From: Dehalococcoidia bacterium
Lineage (GTDB): Bacteria > Chloroflexota > Dehalococcoidia > SM23-28-2 > RBG-16-64-32
Reading direction: 5' to 3'
Length of the DNA: 44,332 nt
Assembly: GCA_030690405.1 (NCBI GenBank)
Contig: JAUYGU010000030.1
Location: 1-44,332 of the forward strand
A program made the position numbers and the translations under genes. This document shows positions 1-6,678 of this stretch, one piece after another (the stretch's first letter is position 1; the number at the start of each line of letters is the position of its first letter). The notes below the pieces were generated by a model. It saw nothing but the letters and a program-made list of their open reading frames with translations. It was not told the DNA's origin and did not search any database.

Positions 1-890
1 TCGCCGAGGCCCGCGAGTCGATCGGCCCCGACCGCCTCGCGGTGGAGACGCTCATCGTCGATCTCGCCCGCCAGCGCGACGCCGCCGAGTCCGCCCGCTT
101 CGAGCAGGAGACCGCTGCCGCCCGCGCCCAGCAGGCCGAGAAGCAGGTCTCCGAACGCCTCGCCGCCCTGGAGTCAGGCCGCGAGCGGCTGCTGGAGCAG
201 ACGCGCCGCGAGATGGAGGAGCAGCTCGGCCAGGCGCGGGCGCGGCTCCACCAGGCGGCACGCGACATGGAGCGGGCGGCCCGCCTCCCCCCGCCAGAGC
301 GTGCCGTCGCCGTCGAGGCGGCCCAGCAGGAGATCGAGGCCGTCGAGAAGACCGTCGAGAAGCTGGAGCGGCGGCGCAGACGCCGCCGGGGCCCGCTGCC
401 GCCCATCGAGCCGGGCGACCTGCTGTTCCTGCGCGACCTCCCCCTCCCCGGCGAGGCGCTCTCCGCCCCCGACGACCACGGCGAGGTCGAGGTGAAGCTG
501 GGCGCCCTGCGCGCCCGCATCAGCCTGCGCCAGATCGAGCGCGTCGAGAAGGGGATGGCGGAATCGTGGACGCCCCCTCCCGCTCGCCCTGTCGCCGAAG
601 GCGACTCGCCTGGGCGAGAGCTCCTCGAAGGGCGAGCCCGCGCTGTCTCCCCCGAGCTCGACGTCCGCGGCATGGGGGCCGAAGACGCGCTCCTCCTGGT
701 CGACCAGTGGCTGGACGAAGCGTTCCGCGCCGGCCTCGCGGAGGTGCGGATCGTCCACGGCAAGGGCACCGGCACCCTGCGCCGCGCCGTCCGCGAGATG
801 CTATCGAAGCACGCCCTCGTCCGCGCCCACGCCTCCGCCGCCCCCCGCGCCGGCGGCGACGGCGTCACGGTGGCGGAGCTGGCGACCTAG
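1..890 (+). CDS. mutS2: Endonuclease MutS2, C-terminal part (5' end outside window)
   Basis: The reading frame is open from base 3, so the gene begins upstream of the window; the first GTG at 42 is internal. The visible part has the family order after the MutS ATPase core: a long charged coiled coil (about residues 20-125 of the fragment), a KOW-like linker with the segment GDLLFLRDLPLPG, and a C-terminal Smr domain with LDVRGMGAEDA and HGKGTGTLRRAV. The Smr domain is the nuclease part of MutS2, which acts on branched DNA or, in some bacteria, on collided ribosomes. The Walker motifs lie outside the window. Family assignment is firm; the biological role in this organism is not shown. The last codons carry a 37-bp stretch that is duplicated just downstream. 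Confidence 0.93.
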   Translation, partial: AEARESIGPDRLAVETLIVDLARQRDAAESARFEQETAAARAQQAEKQVSERLAALESGRERLLEQTRREMEEQLGQARARLHQAARDMERAARLPPPERAVAVEAAQQEIEAVEKTVEKLERRRRRRRGPLPPIEPGDLLFLRDLPLPGEALSAPDDHGEVEVKLGALRARISLRQIERVEKGMAESWTPPPARPVAEGDSPGRELLEGRARAVSPELDVRGMGAEDALLLVDQWLDEAFRAGLAEVRIVHGKGTGTLRRAVREMLSKHALVRAHASAAPRAGGDGVTVAELAT

Positions 891-905
891 CGCCTCACTC
901 CCGGG

Positions 906-931
906 CCCCTCTCCCGGGTGCGGGAGAGGGG
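906..931. terminator. Perfect 10-bp hairpin after mutS2
   Basis: CCCCTCTCCC at 906-915 pairs perfectly with GGGAGAGGGG at 922-931 around a 6-nt loop. It sits 16 nt after the mutS2 stop. No T-run follows, so it is not a classical intrinsic terminator. It could be a 3' stabilising stem or part of a dispersed repeat. Confidence 0.5.
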
Positions 932-933
932 TG

Positions 934-967
934 ACCCTGAGTCTGTCGAAGGGTCGGGGTGAGGGCC
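934..967. repeat. Dispersed CTGTCGAAGGG-type repeat fragment
   Basis: The stretch contains ACCCTGAGTCTGTCGAAGGG, which resembles fragments at about 3003-3077 and 7856-7962 in this window. It is probably one member of a genome-wide intergenic repeat family. Confidence 0.5.
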
Positions 968-1053
968 CCCACGCCTCCGCCGCCCCCCGTGCCGGCGGCG
1001 ACGGTCGGCCGATCGGGTTCGAATGAAGTCGCCCGCGAACCCAACGCCGGCTG

Positions 1054-1059
1054 TATAAT
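1054..1059 (+). promoter_or_regulatory. -10 box TATAAT for the TPR gene (leaderless layout)
   Basis: A perfect TATAAT ends 9 nt before the ATG at 1069, and no Shine-Dalgarno sequence lies between them. Transcription would begin at or within a few bases of the start codon, so a leaderless mRNA is inferred. No convincing -35 box was seen. Confidence 0.65.
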
Positions 1060-1068
1060 GGCCGCGAA

Positions 1069-2307
1069 ATGGCCATACCAGTTCTGCCCTGGATAGCCTC
1101 TGCGGGTAAGTGGCTCTTGGGAAAGATCAAGGGCCGCCCTACCGTTCAGACCGGCGACCGCTCCGTTGTCGCGGGCGGCGACCAGACGATCTCGGGCCCT
1201 GTCTCAACTGGCGACCAGGCGACGACGGTCGGCCAAGCCGACGTTGTTGCAGGCGCAGGATCCGTGACCCACATCCATCACGAGGAGATTGGCGAGAAGC
1301 GCGGCGCCCAGCTCGACCGCATGGAGTCGATGCTGGCCGAGGTCCAGAAGACAGTCGCTCCGCCTCCCGCAGGCTCGCCGCCGGTGGACACCGAAGCCCT
1401 CGCCGCCCAGGCCACTCCCGACACCGAAGGCCTGCTAGCCGAGGCCATCCAATTCCAGCGTCAGCACAAGGAGCGCGAAGGCATCGAGTGCCTCCTCGAA
1501 GCGTACCGGCGCGACCTTCCGTCCCTCGCCAAAGCGCAGCTGCATCTTCTGGCTGGCAACGGCTTCCTGAACCTCTCCGAGCTTGGGGAGGCTGAGGACC
1601 ACTATGAGCAGTCCCTCATGGCCGCTCGTCAAGCCGGAGACAAGGAGGCACAGGCTGCCGCCCTCGGCCACCTGGGGCTCGTGTACAGTGTGCGCGGCGA
1701 CTTGAACAAAGCTGAGCAGCACTATATGCAGGCGTTGGCCGTCGACGAGGAGATCGGGAACAAACTGGGCCAGGCCGACGCCCTCGGCAACCTGGGAAAC
1801 GTTTACGCCGACCGTGCCGACCTGGAGAAGGCCGAGGAGCACCACAGGCGGGCACTGGCGATCCACGAAGAGATCGGGAATCAGTTGGCGCAGGCCAAGG
1901 ACCTCGGCAATCTGGGAAACGTTTACGCCGACCGCGGCGACCTGGAGAAGGCCGAGGAGCACTACAAGCGGGCGTTGGCCATCCACGAACAGATCGGGAA
2001 CAAGCTGGGCCAGGCTCGCCAGCTCGGCAACCTGGGCCTCGTTTACCGCAGGCGTGGCGACCTGGACAAGGCGGAGGAGCACCACGAACGGGCGCTGGCC
2101 ATCCACGAACAGATCGGGAACAAGCTGGGCCAGGCTCGCCAGCTTGGCAACCTGGGCGGGTTGGAAGAGCAGCGCGGCAACCTCGCGGCCGCTCGTGAGC
2201 TTGTCAGCCGTGCGGCGGCGCTCTTCGAGGAGATTGGCGCCGGCGGTGAAGGGCCGGAGACCGTCGCGGCGGCCCTCAAGCGGCTGGACGCCGCCGGGAA
2301 CCCATAG
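1069..2307 (+). CDS. TPR-repeat protein with N-terminal Gly-Asp repeat segment
   Basis: This 412-aa protein has a short hydrophobic N-terminus, then a low-complexity segment at about residues 28-65 with GD-centred repeats such as GDRSVVAGGDQTISG and VSTGDQATTVGQ, then a helical stretch. It ends in a run of 40-residue Kinesin-light-chain-like TPR units at about 190-229, 230-269, 270-309, 310-349 and 350-389, plus weaker upstream helices. The units are almost identical at DNA level (120-bp period, 1756-2160), which suggests recent repeat expansion. TPRs form protein-binding scaffolds. GD-repeat segments of this sort occur with TPR, CHAT or TIR modules in other bacteria and are thought to form beta-rich structures. 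No enzymatic domain is visible, so the partner and function are unknown. Confidence 0.8.
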   Translation: MAIPVLPWIASAGKWLLGKIKGRPTVQTGDRSVVAGGDQTISGPVSTGDQATTVGQADVVAGAGSVTHIHHEEIGEKRGAQLDRMESMLAEVQKTVAPPPAGSPPVDTEALAAQATPDTEGLLAEAIQFQRQHKEREGIECLLEAYRRDLPSLAKAQLHLLAGNGFLNLSELGEAEDHYEQSLMAARQAGDKEAQAAALGHLGLVYSVRGDLNKAEQHYMQALAVDEEIGNKLGQADALGNLGNVYADRADLEKAEEHHRRALAIHEEIGNQLAQAKDLGNLGNVYADRGDLEKAEEHYKRALAIHEQIGNKLGQARQLGNLGLVYRRRGDLDKAEEHHERALAIHEQIGNKLGQARQLGNLGGLEEQRGNLAAARELVSRAAALFEEIGAGGEGPETVAAALKRLDAAGNP

Positions 2308-2330
2308 GGGCGATGTGCGGGGAAACACCT

Positions 2331-2385
2331 CCGCGCAATGAATTGCGCGGCTCCCGGCTCCGAAGCCGCCGAATTCATTCGGCGG
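2331..2385. repeat. Pair of 20-bp palindromes (BIME-like)
   Basis: Two perfect palindromes lie 15 bp apart. CCGCGCAAT pairs with ATTGCGCGG at 2331-2350, and CCGCCGAAT pairs with ATTCGGCGG at 2366-2385, each around a 2-nt centre. They share the pattern CCGC-n-AAT, so they look like variants of one unit. The layout resembles paired REP elements, but no transposase is near. Confidence 0.7.
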
Positions 2386-2409
2386 TCCTGAATCTCGCGC
2401 GTTCCATCC

Positions 2410-2488
2410 TGTCAACGGATGCCCAACGGATTAACGGATAGCCGTTCGACCCGCCATATCCGTTAATCCGTTCTCCTATCCGTTGACA
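2410..2488. repeat. Long inverted repeat, 31/32-nt arms
   Basis: The left arm at 2410-2440 and right arm at 2457-2488 pair over two perfect blocks: TGTCAACGGAT with its complement, and AACGGATTAACGGATA with its complement. A 4/5-nt mismatch separates the blocks, and the loop is 16 nt. It lies between the TPR gene and the DinB gene. It may act as a transcript-end structure or be a miniature mobile repeat; no T-run is present. Confidence 0.75.
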
Positions 2489-2494
2489 GCCTCT

Positions 2495-2522
2495 GTCCAC
2501 TGTCCACTGCCCACTGTAAACT
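2495..2522 (+). promoter_or_regulatory. Four-unit heptamer array ending in a -10 box
   Basis: Four 7-nt units follow one another: GTCCACT, GTCCACT, GCCCACT, GTAAACT. The last contains a -10-like TAAACT (2517-2522), 6 nt before the ATG of the DinB gene, so transcription would be nearly leaderless. A five-unit version precedes cofD at 3101-3135. Confidence 0.6.
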
Positions 2523-2528
2523 AACGCC

Positions 2529-2993
2529 ATGCCTGACCCCATTCTCACGTCCGCCCGCGACCTCCTCCGCCGCGCCCGCGACGACCTGCGCGCCGCCATC
2601 GACGGCCTGCCCGCCGACGCCCTCAACTGGCGCCCCGCCGGCGACGGCACCAACTCCATCGCCGCCATGGCCAACCACGCCGTGACCTCCGCCCGCACCT
2701 GGCTCTCCGTCGCCGTCGACGCGCCCCTCCCCGACCGCGACCGCCCCACCGAGTTCCAGTTCGAGGCCGCCTCCGCCGCCGAGCTCCTCGCCTTCACCGA
2801 CGGCCTGTTTGAGGATTGCCTCTCGCTGATTGATAGCTCGCGCACCGTAGACTGGGCCGCCCTGCGCCACCACTGGGACCCGGGCAGAGACATCGAGCTC
2901 TTCCCAGCCTGGGCGCTCCTGCACGCCCTGGAGCACCTGCGAGAGCACCTCGGCCAGATCTCCCTCACCCGCCAGATGTGGGAGCAAAAGTGA
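2529..2993 (+). CDS. DinB-family protein
   Basis: This 154-aa protein fits the DinB/YfiT-like four-helix-bundle family in size and layout. The metal-binding histidines typical of the family are visible as H50 (in MANHAVTSA) and H136/H140 (in HALEHLREH). Known members are nickel- or zinc-binding proteins, some acting as thiol transferases or hydrolases with small thiols, but most have no known role. The ATG at 2529 is preceded by a -10 box and no ribosome binding site. The gene is single, between repeat-rich gaps, so context does not reveal a substrate. Confidence 0.82.
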   Translation: MPDPILTSARDLLRRARDDLRAAIDGLPADALNWRPAGDGTNSIAAMANHAVTSARTWLSVAVDAPLPDRDRPTEFQFEAASAAELLAFTDGLFEDCLSLIDSSRTVDWAALRHHWDPGRDIELFPAWALLHALEHLREHLGQISLTRQMWEQK

Positions 2994-3002
2994 CCGCTGA
3001 CA

Positions 3003-3077
3003 CCGCTCGTCCCGAGCCTGTCCTGAGCGCGGTCGAAGGGCCCGTCGAAAGGCGAGCCGATTTGTCATTCTGAGCGA
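3003..3077. repeat. Dispersed repeat fragments (GTCGAAGG / TGTCATTCTGAGCGA)
   Basis: The gap holds CTGTCCTGAGCGCGGTCGAA and, at 3063-3077, TGTCATTCTGAGCGA. Both recur at about 7856-7962. They are likely degraded copies of one intergenic repeat family and do not encode protein. Confidence 0.55.
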
Positions 3078-3100
3078 CCCCGAGCCACCCGCACCGCCCG

Positions 3101-3135
3101 GTCCACTGTCCACTACCCACTGTCCACTGTAAACT
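3101..3135 (+). promoter_or_regulatory. Five-unit heptamer array ending in a -10 box, upstream of cofD
   Basis: Five 7-nt units (GTCCACT, GTCCACT, ACCCACT, GTCCACT, GTAAACT) end in TAAACT at 3130-3135, 7 nt before the GTG start of cofD. The only length difference from the array at 2495 is one extra heptamer, so copy number appears variable. Promoter activity is inferred. Confidence 0.6.
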
Positions 3136-3142
3136 GGCCCCC

Positions 3143-4096
3143 GTGATCACCGTCCTCGCCGGCGGCGTCGGCGCCGCCCGCTTCCTCCAGGGCCTCCTGG
3201 CCGTCCACCCCTTCTCGGATATCACCACCGTCTCCAACGTCGGCGACGACTGCGAGTTCTTCGGCCTTCACGTCTCGCCCGATAACGATATCGTCCTCTA
3301 CCACCTGGCCGGCCTGGCCGACGAGGAGCAGGGCTTCGGCCTCCGCAGCGACACCTACAACACGCTCGACGCCCTCACTCGCTTCGGTTACGACACCTGG
3401 TTCCGTCTCGGCGACCGCGACCTCGCCACCTGCATCACCCGCACGCACCTGCTGAGCAGGGGCCTCACGCTCTCCCAGGCCACGGCGGAGATCGCCCGCG
3501 CCCTCGGCGTCCCCGTCGCACTCCTCCCCGTCAGCGACGACCCCCTCCGCACGAAGCTCCGCCTGGACTCCGGCCTGCTCGACTTCCAGGAGTGGATGGT
3601 GCACCGGCGCGCCGCCGGCCCCGTCCGCGAGGTCATCTTCGAGGGGGCGGAGCGGGCCCGCCCCGCGCCCGGCGTCCTGGAGGCGATCGCCGGCTCGCAG
3701 GCTGTCCTTCTCACCCCCTCCAACCCCTTCGTCTCCATCGCCCCGATCCTCGCCGTCCCCGGCGTCCGCGACGCCCTGCGCAAGACGGCCGCCAAGGTCG
3801 TCGCCGTGAGCCCCATCGTCGGCGGCGCCGCGATCAAGGGCCCGGCCGCCGAGATGCTCCGCGACCAGGGGCTGGAGGTCAGCCCCGCCGCGGTGGCCCG
3901 CCTCTACGCTGATTTCCTGGACGCCATCGTGATCGATGAGGTGGATGCGCGACTCGCGCCGGCGATCGAGGCGCTGGACACGCCTGCCGGAAGGCCACCC
4001 TTGGTCGTTGCCGTCACCGATACGATAATGGTCTCGATGGAGAAGAAGACCGCCCTCGCCCGCGCCGTCCTCCAGGCCGCTGGAGTTAGCCGATGA
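3143..4096 (+). CDS. cofD: 2-phospho-L-lactate (or PEP) transferase, F420 biosynthesis
   Basis: CofD/FbiA moves the phospholactyl or phosphoenolpyruvyl group from a GDP-activated donor onto the deazaflavin Fo, giving F420-0 or dehydro-F420-0. The 317-aa protein begins with ITVLAGGVGAARFLQGL and has the family signatures TVSNVGDDCEFFGLHVSPD and WFRLGDRDLATCITRT, plus TPSNPFVSIAPIL and SPIVGGAAIKGPA further on. Length is normal. The GTG start is chosen because the conserved N-terminus begins there; a -10 box sits 7 nt upstream and no ribosome binding site is seen. Its stop overlaps the next start by 4 nt, so cofD and cofC are translationally coupled. Confidence 0.95.
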   Translation: MITVLAGGVGAARFLQGLLAVHPFSDITTVSNVGDDCEFFGLHVSPDNDIVLYHLAGLADEEQGFGLRSDTYNTLDALTRFGYDTWFRLGDRDLATCITRTHLLSRGLTLSQATAEIARALGVPVALLPVSDDPLRTKLRLDSGLLDFQEWMVHRRAAGPVREVIFEGAERARPAPGVLEAIAGSQAVLLTPSNPFVSIAPILAVPGVRDALRKTAAKVVAVSPIVGGAAIKGPAAEMLRDQGLEVSPAAVARLYADFLDAIVIDEVDARLAPAIEALDTPAGRPPLVVAVTDTIMVSMEKKTALARAVLQAAGVSR

Positions 4097-4764
4097 TCGC
4101 CGCCGTCGTCCCCGTAAAGCGGCTCGATGAGGCGAAGGGGCGGCTCTCCGTCCTGCTCGCCCCGGCCGAGCGCCGCCGCCTCGCCCTCGCCATGCTGGAG
4201 GACGTGATCCGCGCCCTCCAGGCCGTCCCCCGCATCGACCTCGTGGCGGTGGTCTCGCCGGACGCCGGCGCTCTCGCCCTCGGCGCCTCCCTCGGCGCCG
4301 GGCCGCTGGTGGAGCGCCCGCTCGTCCGGGGCGTCAACCAGGCCCTGAGCCAGGCCGCGGCTGCGCTGGCAGACCAGGGCGCCGGCGCCCTCCTCGTCGT
4401 CGCCGCCGACATTCCGAGCGCCCTTCCGGCGGACATCGAAGCCCTCCTCGACGCCCTGCCCGCGCGCGGCATCGCCATCTGCCCCACGGAAGACCGCGGC
4501 ACCGGCGCCCTCGCCCTGCGCCCGCCGGATCTGATCCCCTTCCGCTACGGCCGCCACTCGTCCGTCCTCCACAAGCGCGAGGCGGCCGCCCGTGGTCTGC
4601 CTGCCCGCGTCCTGCACGCCGCCTCCCTGGCGCGCGATGTCGATGAACCGAGGGACCTCTCGGAGCTCCTGGGCCGCCCGGCGGAGACCGCTACCCACCG
4701 CCTGCTCGCCGAGCTGGGCATCGCGGAGCGGCTGGCCGGCGCCGTCCCTTCGGGCCCGGCCTGA
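4093..4764 (+). CDS. cofC: 2-phospholactate/PEP guanylyltransferase, F420 biosynthesis
   Basis: CofC/FbiD makes the GDP-activated three-carbon donor used by CofD, from 2-phospholactate in archaea or phosphoenolpyruvate in mycobacteria. The 223-aa product starts IAAVVPVKRLDEAKGRLS, the nucleotidyltransferase motif of the family, and has LLVVAADIPSALPADIEALL and the GTGALALRPPDLIPFRYG region. It overlaps cofD by 4 nt (ATGA) and is followed after 4 nt by a nitroreductase-fold gene. That neighbour points to the PEP (FbiD) version of the pathway, an inference from context rather than from residues here. Confidence 0.93.
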   Translation: MIAAVVPVKRLDEAKGRLSVLLAPAERRRLALAMLEDVIRALQAVPRIDLVAVVSPDAGALALGASLGAGPLVERPLVRGVNQALSQAAAALADQGAGALLVVAADIPSALPADIEALLDALPARGIAICPTEDRGTGALALRPPDLIPFRYGRHSSVLHKREAAARGLPARVLHAASLARDVDEPRDLSELLGRPAETATHRLLAELGIAERLAGAVPSGPA

Positions 4765-4768
4765 CGCT

Positions 4769-5371
4769 ATGCGGGCGCTGGATGCGATAGCCACCCGCCG
4801 CTCCATCCGCCACTTCGCTCCCCGCGATGTCCCGCTGGCGATCGTGCGGGAGCTCGTCGCCGCCGCCTGCGCCGCCCCCGCCCCTCACCACAGCCGCCCC
4901 TGGCGGTTCGTAGAGGTGCTACCAGAGACGCGGGCGCGTCTGATGGAGGCGATGGCCACCGCCTGGCGCGACGACGCGGCTGCGGATGGACTATCCGACT
5001 CCCGCATCGAGGGTGCTCTTGCGCGCTCGCGCCGCCAGCTCAGCGACGCGCCGCTCCTCCTGCTCGCCTGCCTTGAGACGGAGGGCGCCCGCGACTGGCG
5101 GGACGACCGCCGCCGCGCCGCTGAGCGCGATATGTACATGCAGAGCCTCGGCGCTGCCCTCCAGAACCTGCTCCTGGCCGCGCACGCCCGCGGTCTCGGC
5201 GGCTACCTGAAGGGCGCTCCGCTCTTCTGCCGGGCGGCGGTGGCGGAAGCGCTCACTCTGCCGGACGGCTGGCAGCCGGCCTTCCTCGTCCTCCTCGGCT
5301 ACCCGGCTGAGGGCGCCGGACCGCCCGCGCGGCCGGGTCCGCGGGTCGAAGACTTCCTGGTCTCCCGCTAG
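4769..5371 (+). CDS. Nitroreductase-fold protein, probable dehydro-F420-0 reductase (FbiB C-terminal-like)
   Basis: The product is 200 aa from the ATG at 4769, four bases after cofC. It starts ALDAIATRRSIRHFAPRDVP, the FMN-binding N-terminus of nitroreductase-family proteins, and continues with AAPAPHHSRPWRFVEVL, the AERDMYMQSLGAALQNLLLAA dimer-helix region split over the same fold, and GLGGYLKGAPLF. In actinobacteria this domain is fused to CofE as FbiB and reduces dehydro-F420-0. Here it stands alone in the cofD-cofC operon, so the same reaction is inferred. No cofE ligase is in the window. A general nitroreductase or BluB-like role is less likely given the neighbours. Confidence 0.8.
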   Translation: MRALDAIATRRSIRHFAPRDVPLAIVRELVAAACAAPAPHHSRPWRFVEVLPETRARLMEAMATAWRDDAAADGLSDSRIEGALARSRRQLSDAPLLLLACLETEGARDWRDDRRRAAERDMYMQSLGAALQNLLLAAHARGLGGYLKGAPLFCRAAVAEALTLPDGWQPAFLVLLGYPAEGAGPPARPGPRVEDFLVSR

Positions 5372-5451
5372 GCCCCGGCCGCGGGCCCTCGGAATGGGAT
5401 ATGTATCTAAAATGTATCCTTTTGCACATTCCCCTTAACAACGGACTCTTG

Positions 5452-5460
5452 TGCTAAACT
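5452..5460 (+). promoter_or_regulatory. Extended -10 TGCTAAACT upstream of the small membrane protein
   Basis: TGCTAAACT has the TGn extension and a -10-like TAAACT. It lies 37 nt upstream of the small ORF at 5498 in a stretch that is unusually AT-rich for this genome. A possible weak -35 (TTAACA, 5435-5440) is only 14 nt away. Confidence 0.5.
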
Positions 5461-5497
5461 CCTGCCGCAAGCGGGGAGCAACTCAGCAGAGGGGGTG

Positions 5498-5689
5498 ATG
5501 GTACCTACTGGTCCAACCAGGGCGGCTAGCAAGAACATCGCCCTAAGGCCTTGGCGACGATGGTTCCTTCTGTCGCTTGTGGGCCTGCTGGTGCTGGCGA
5601 TTGTATTCTCAGCTGCGCTCTGCGTGACTGGTAGCGGCGTCGGCGTTTCGCAGCCCACTCCGGTCTCCGCGACCCCATCCCCTTCGTAG
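5498..5689 (+). CDS. Small single-pass membrane protein
   Basis: A 63-aa ORF starts at the ATG at 5498 behind a GAGGGGG ribosome binding site. It has a basic N-terminus (RPWRRW), one hydrophobic segment at about residues 22-43 (FLLSLVGLLVLAIVFSAALC), then a Ser/Thr/Pro-rich tail ending in PTPVSATPSPS. The charge pattern suggests N-in, C-out. A promoter-like box upstream supports expression. No family is recognised and the gene may be a truncated surface protein. Confidence 0.5.
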   Translation: MVPTGPTRAASKNIALRPWRRWFLLSLVGLLVLAIVFSAALCVTGSGVGVSQPTPVSATPSPS

Positions 5690-5727
5690 ACCCCACTACG
5701 TAGGGCCTATCTACCAAAGGCGCCTAA

Positions 5728-5845
5728 AGCCTGGCGAACACGCGCAAGCTGGTGCTACCGGGCTGCGGCCACCTGCTGCCCATGGAGCCGGCCGGAAGCC
5801 TTCAACGAAGCGCTTCTCGAGTTCCTCCGCGCCCTCCCCTCGTGA
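5728..5845 (+). pseudogene. Alpha/beta-hydrolase C-terminal remnant with frameshift
   Basis: In one frame, 5728-5796 reads KLVLPGCGHLLPMEPAG, the strand, catalytic His and helix typical of the C-terminus of alpha/beta hydrolases. A single-base shift near 5797 moves the match into the next frame, which reads AFNEALLEFLRALPS followed by TGA at 5843. A stop (TAA at 5725) blocks the frame upstream and nothing recognisable precedes it. This is a fragment of a dead gene, probably from a lipase/esterase-type hydrolase. Confidence 0.7.
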
Positions 5846-5926
5846 AGCCCGCCGTAGGGCCGGACCTTTAGCTCCGCCCTGGCCCCGGCCTGTAGATCCG
5901 CCCGTACAACCCACCACCCCGCCCTC

Positions 5927-5959
5927 TGTCATTCCGAGGAGCGAAGCGACGAGGAATCT
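5927..5959. repeat. Dispersed TGTCATTCCGAGGAGCG repeat
   Basis: The element runs from TGTCATTCCGAGG through GAAGCGACGAGGAATCT and has imperfect dyad symmetry (ATTCC ... GGAAT). It is related to the TGTCATTCTGAGCGA copies at 3063 and 7874. It is an intergenic repeat without coding capacity. Confidence 0.6.
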
Positions 5960-5987
5960 GGGGAGGGGTGCCCCGTCACTCCCTCTG

Positions 5988-5996
5988 TGCTAACCT
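5988..5996 (+). promoter_or_regulatory. Extended -10 TGCTAACCT for the nitroreductase gene
   Basis: The box lies 35 nt upstream of the GTG at 6032. The surrounding CTGTGCTAACCTGTGGCCG is nearly identical to the sequence just before rarA (8037-8055), so the two promoters appear to share an origin. Confidence 0.5.
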
Positions 5997-6031
5997 GTGG
6001 CCGATAGCCGCAGACCGGCAAGGAGGCTCCC

Positions 6032-6643
6032 GTGGACATCTTCGAAGCCATCAACACCCAGCGCGCGATGCGTCGCCTCAAGCCCGACCCCGTCCCCGAC
6101 GAGCTCATCTGGAAGCTCCTCGACGCCGCCGTGAAGGCTCCCAGCGGCGGCAACCGCCAGCCCTGGAACTTCATCGTCATCCGCGACGCGGAGACGAAGG
6201 CGAAGATCGCCGAGTGGTATCTCGATGGCTGGAACACCGCCTACGGCCCCTTCCGCCAGGCCGCCATGGCCGTTCCCGCAATCGCCAAGACCTACGCCTC
6301 CGCCGACCGTCTGGCCAACCACCTCGCGGAGGTGCCTGTCCTCATCATGGTCACCCTCGATCCCGCCCGCGTCGCCCCCGTCACCCCGCCCGGCGCCAAC
6401 GTCTTCCCCGCTGTCCAGAACCTCTTGCTCGCCGCCCGCGCCCTCGGCCTCGGCGCCACCCTCACCACCGTCTACCGCACCCACGAGGCGGAGGTCAAAC
6501 AGCTGCTCGGCATCCCCGACGCCGTGGAGACTATGGCCCTCATCCCCATCGGATACCCTGTCGGCAAGTTCGGACCCACCGCTCGCATTGCCGCCGAGAG
6601 CGTCACCTACTGGGAGAAGTGGGGAGCGGCGGCGGCGCGCTAG
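6032..6643 (+). CDS. Nitroreductase family protein
   Basis: The 203-aa product starts at GTG 6032, six bases after AAGGAGG. It has the FMN-binding family pattern: MDIFEAINTQRAMRRLKPDP at the N-terminus, KAPSGGNRQPWNFIVIRD, and NLLLAARALGLGATLTTVY in the dimer helix. The last part (LLGIPDAVETMALIPIGYPVG) is typical of the fold. These enzymes reduce nitro groups, quinones or related substrates with NAD(P)H. The F420 cluster lies 660 bp upstream, but a separate promoter and an intervening pseudogene argue against a shared operon. Substrate cannot be told from sequence. Confidence 0.88.
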   Translation: MDIFEAINTQRAMRRLKPDPVPDELIWKLLDAAVKAPSGGNRQPWNFIVIRDAETKAKIAEWYLDGWNTAYGPFRQAAMAVPAIAKTYASADRLANHLAEVPVLIMVTLDPARVAPVTPPGANVFPAVQNLLLAARALGLGATLTTVYRTHEAEVKQLLGIPDAVETMALIPIGYPVGKFGPTARIAAESVTYWEKWGAAAAR

Positions 6644-6678
6644 CTGCCAGGACCGCCTGCCGACCGCCCCAGCCGTAG

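Larger units (their letters stand above)
826..1004. repeat. 37-bp direct repeat flanking a repeat insertion at the mutS2 3' end
   Basis: Bases 826-862, inside the last codons of mutS2, recur at 968-1004 with one mismatch (36 of 37 identical). Between them lie the mutS2 stop codon, the hairpin at 906-931 and a GTCGAAGGGT-type dispersed element. The layout looks like a duplication that accompanied arrival of the repeat block. Base identity was read directly; the mechanism is inferred. Confidence 0.75.
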
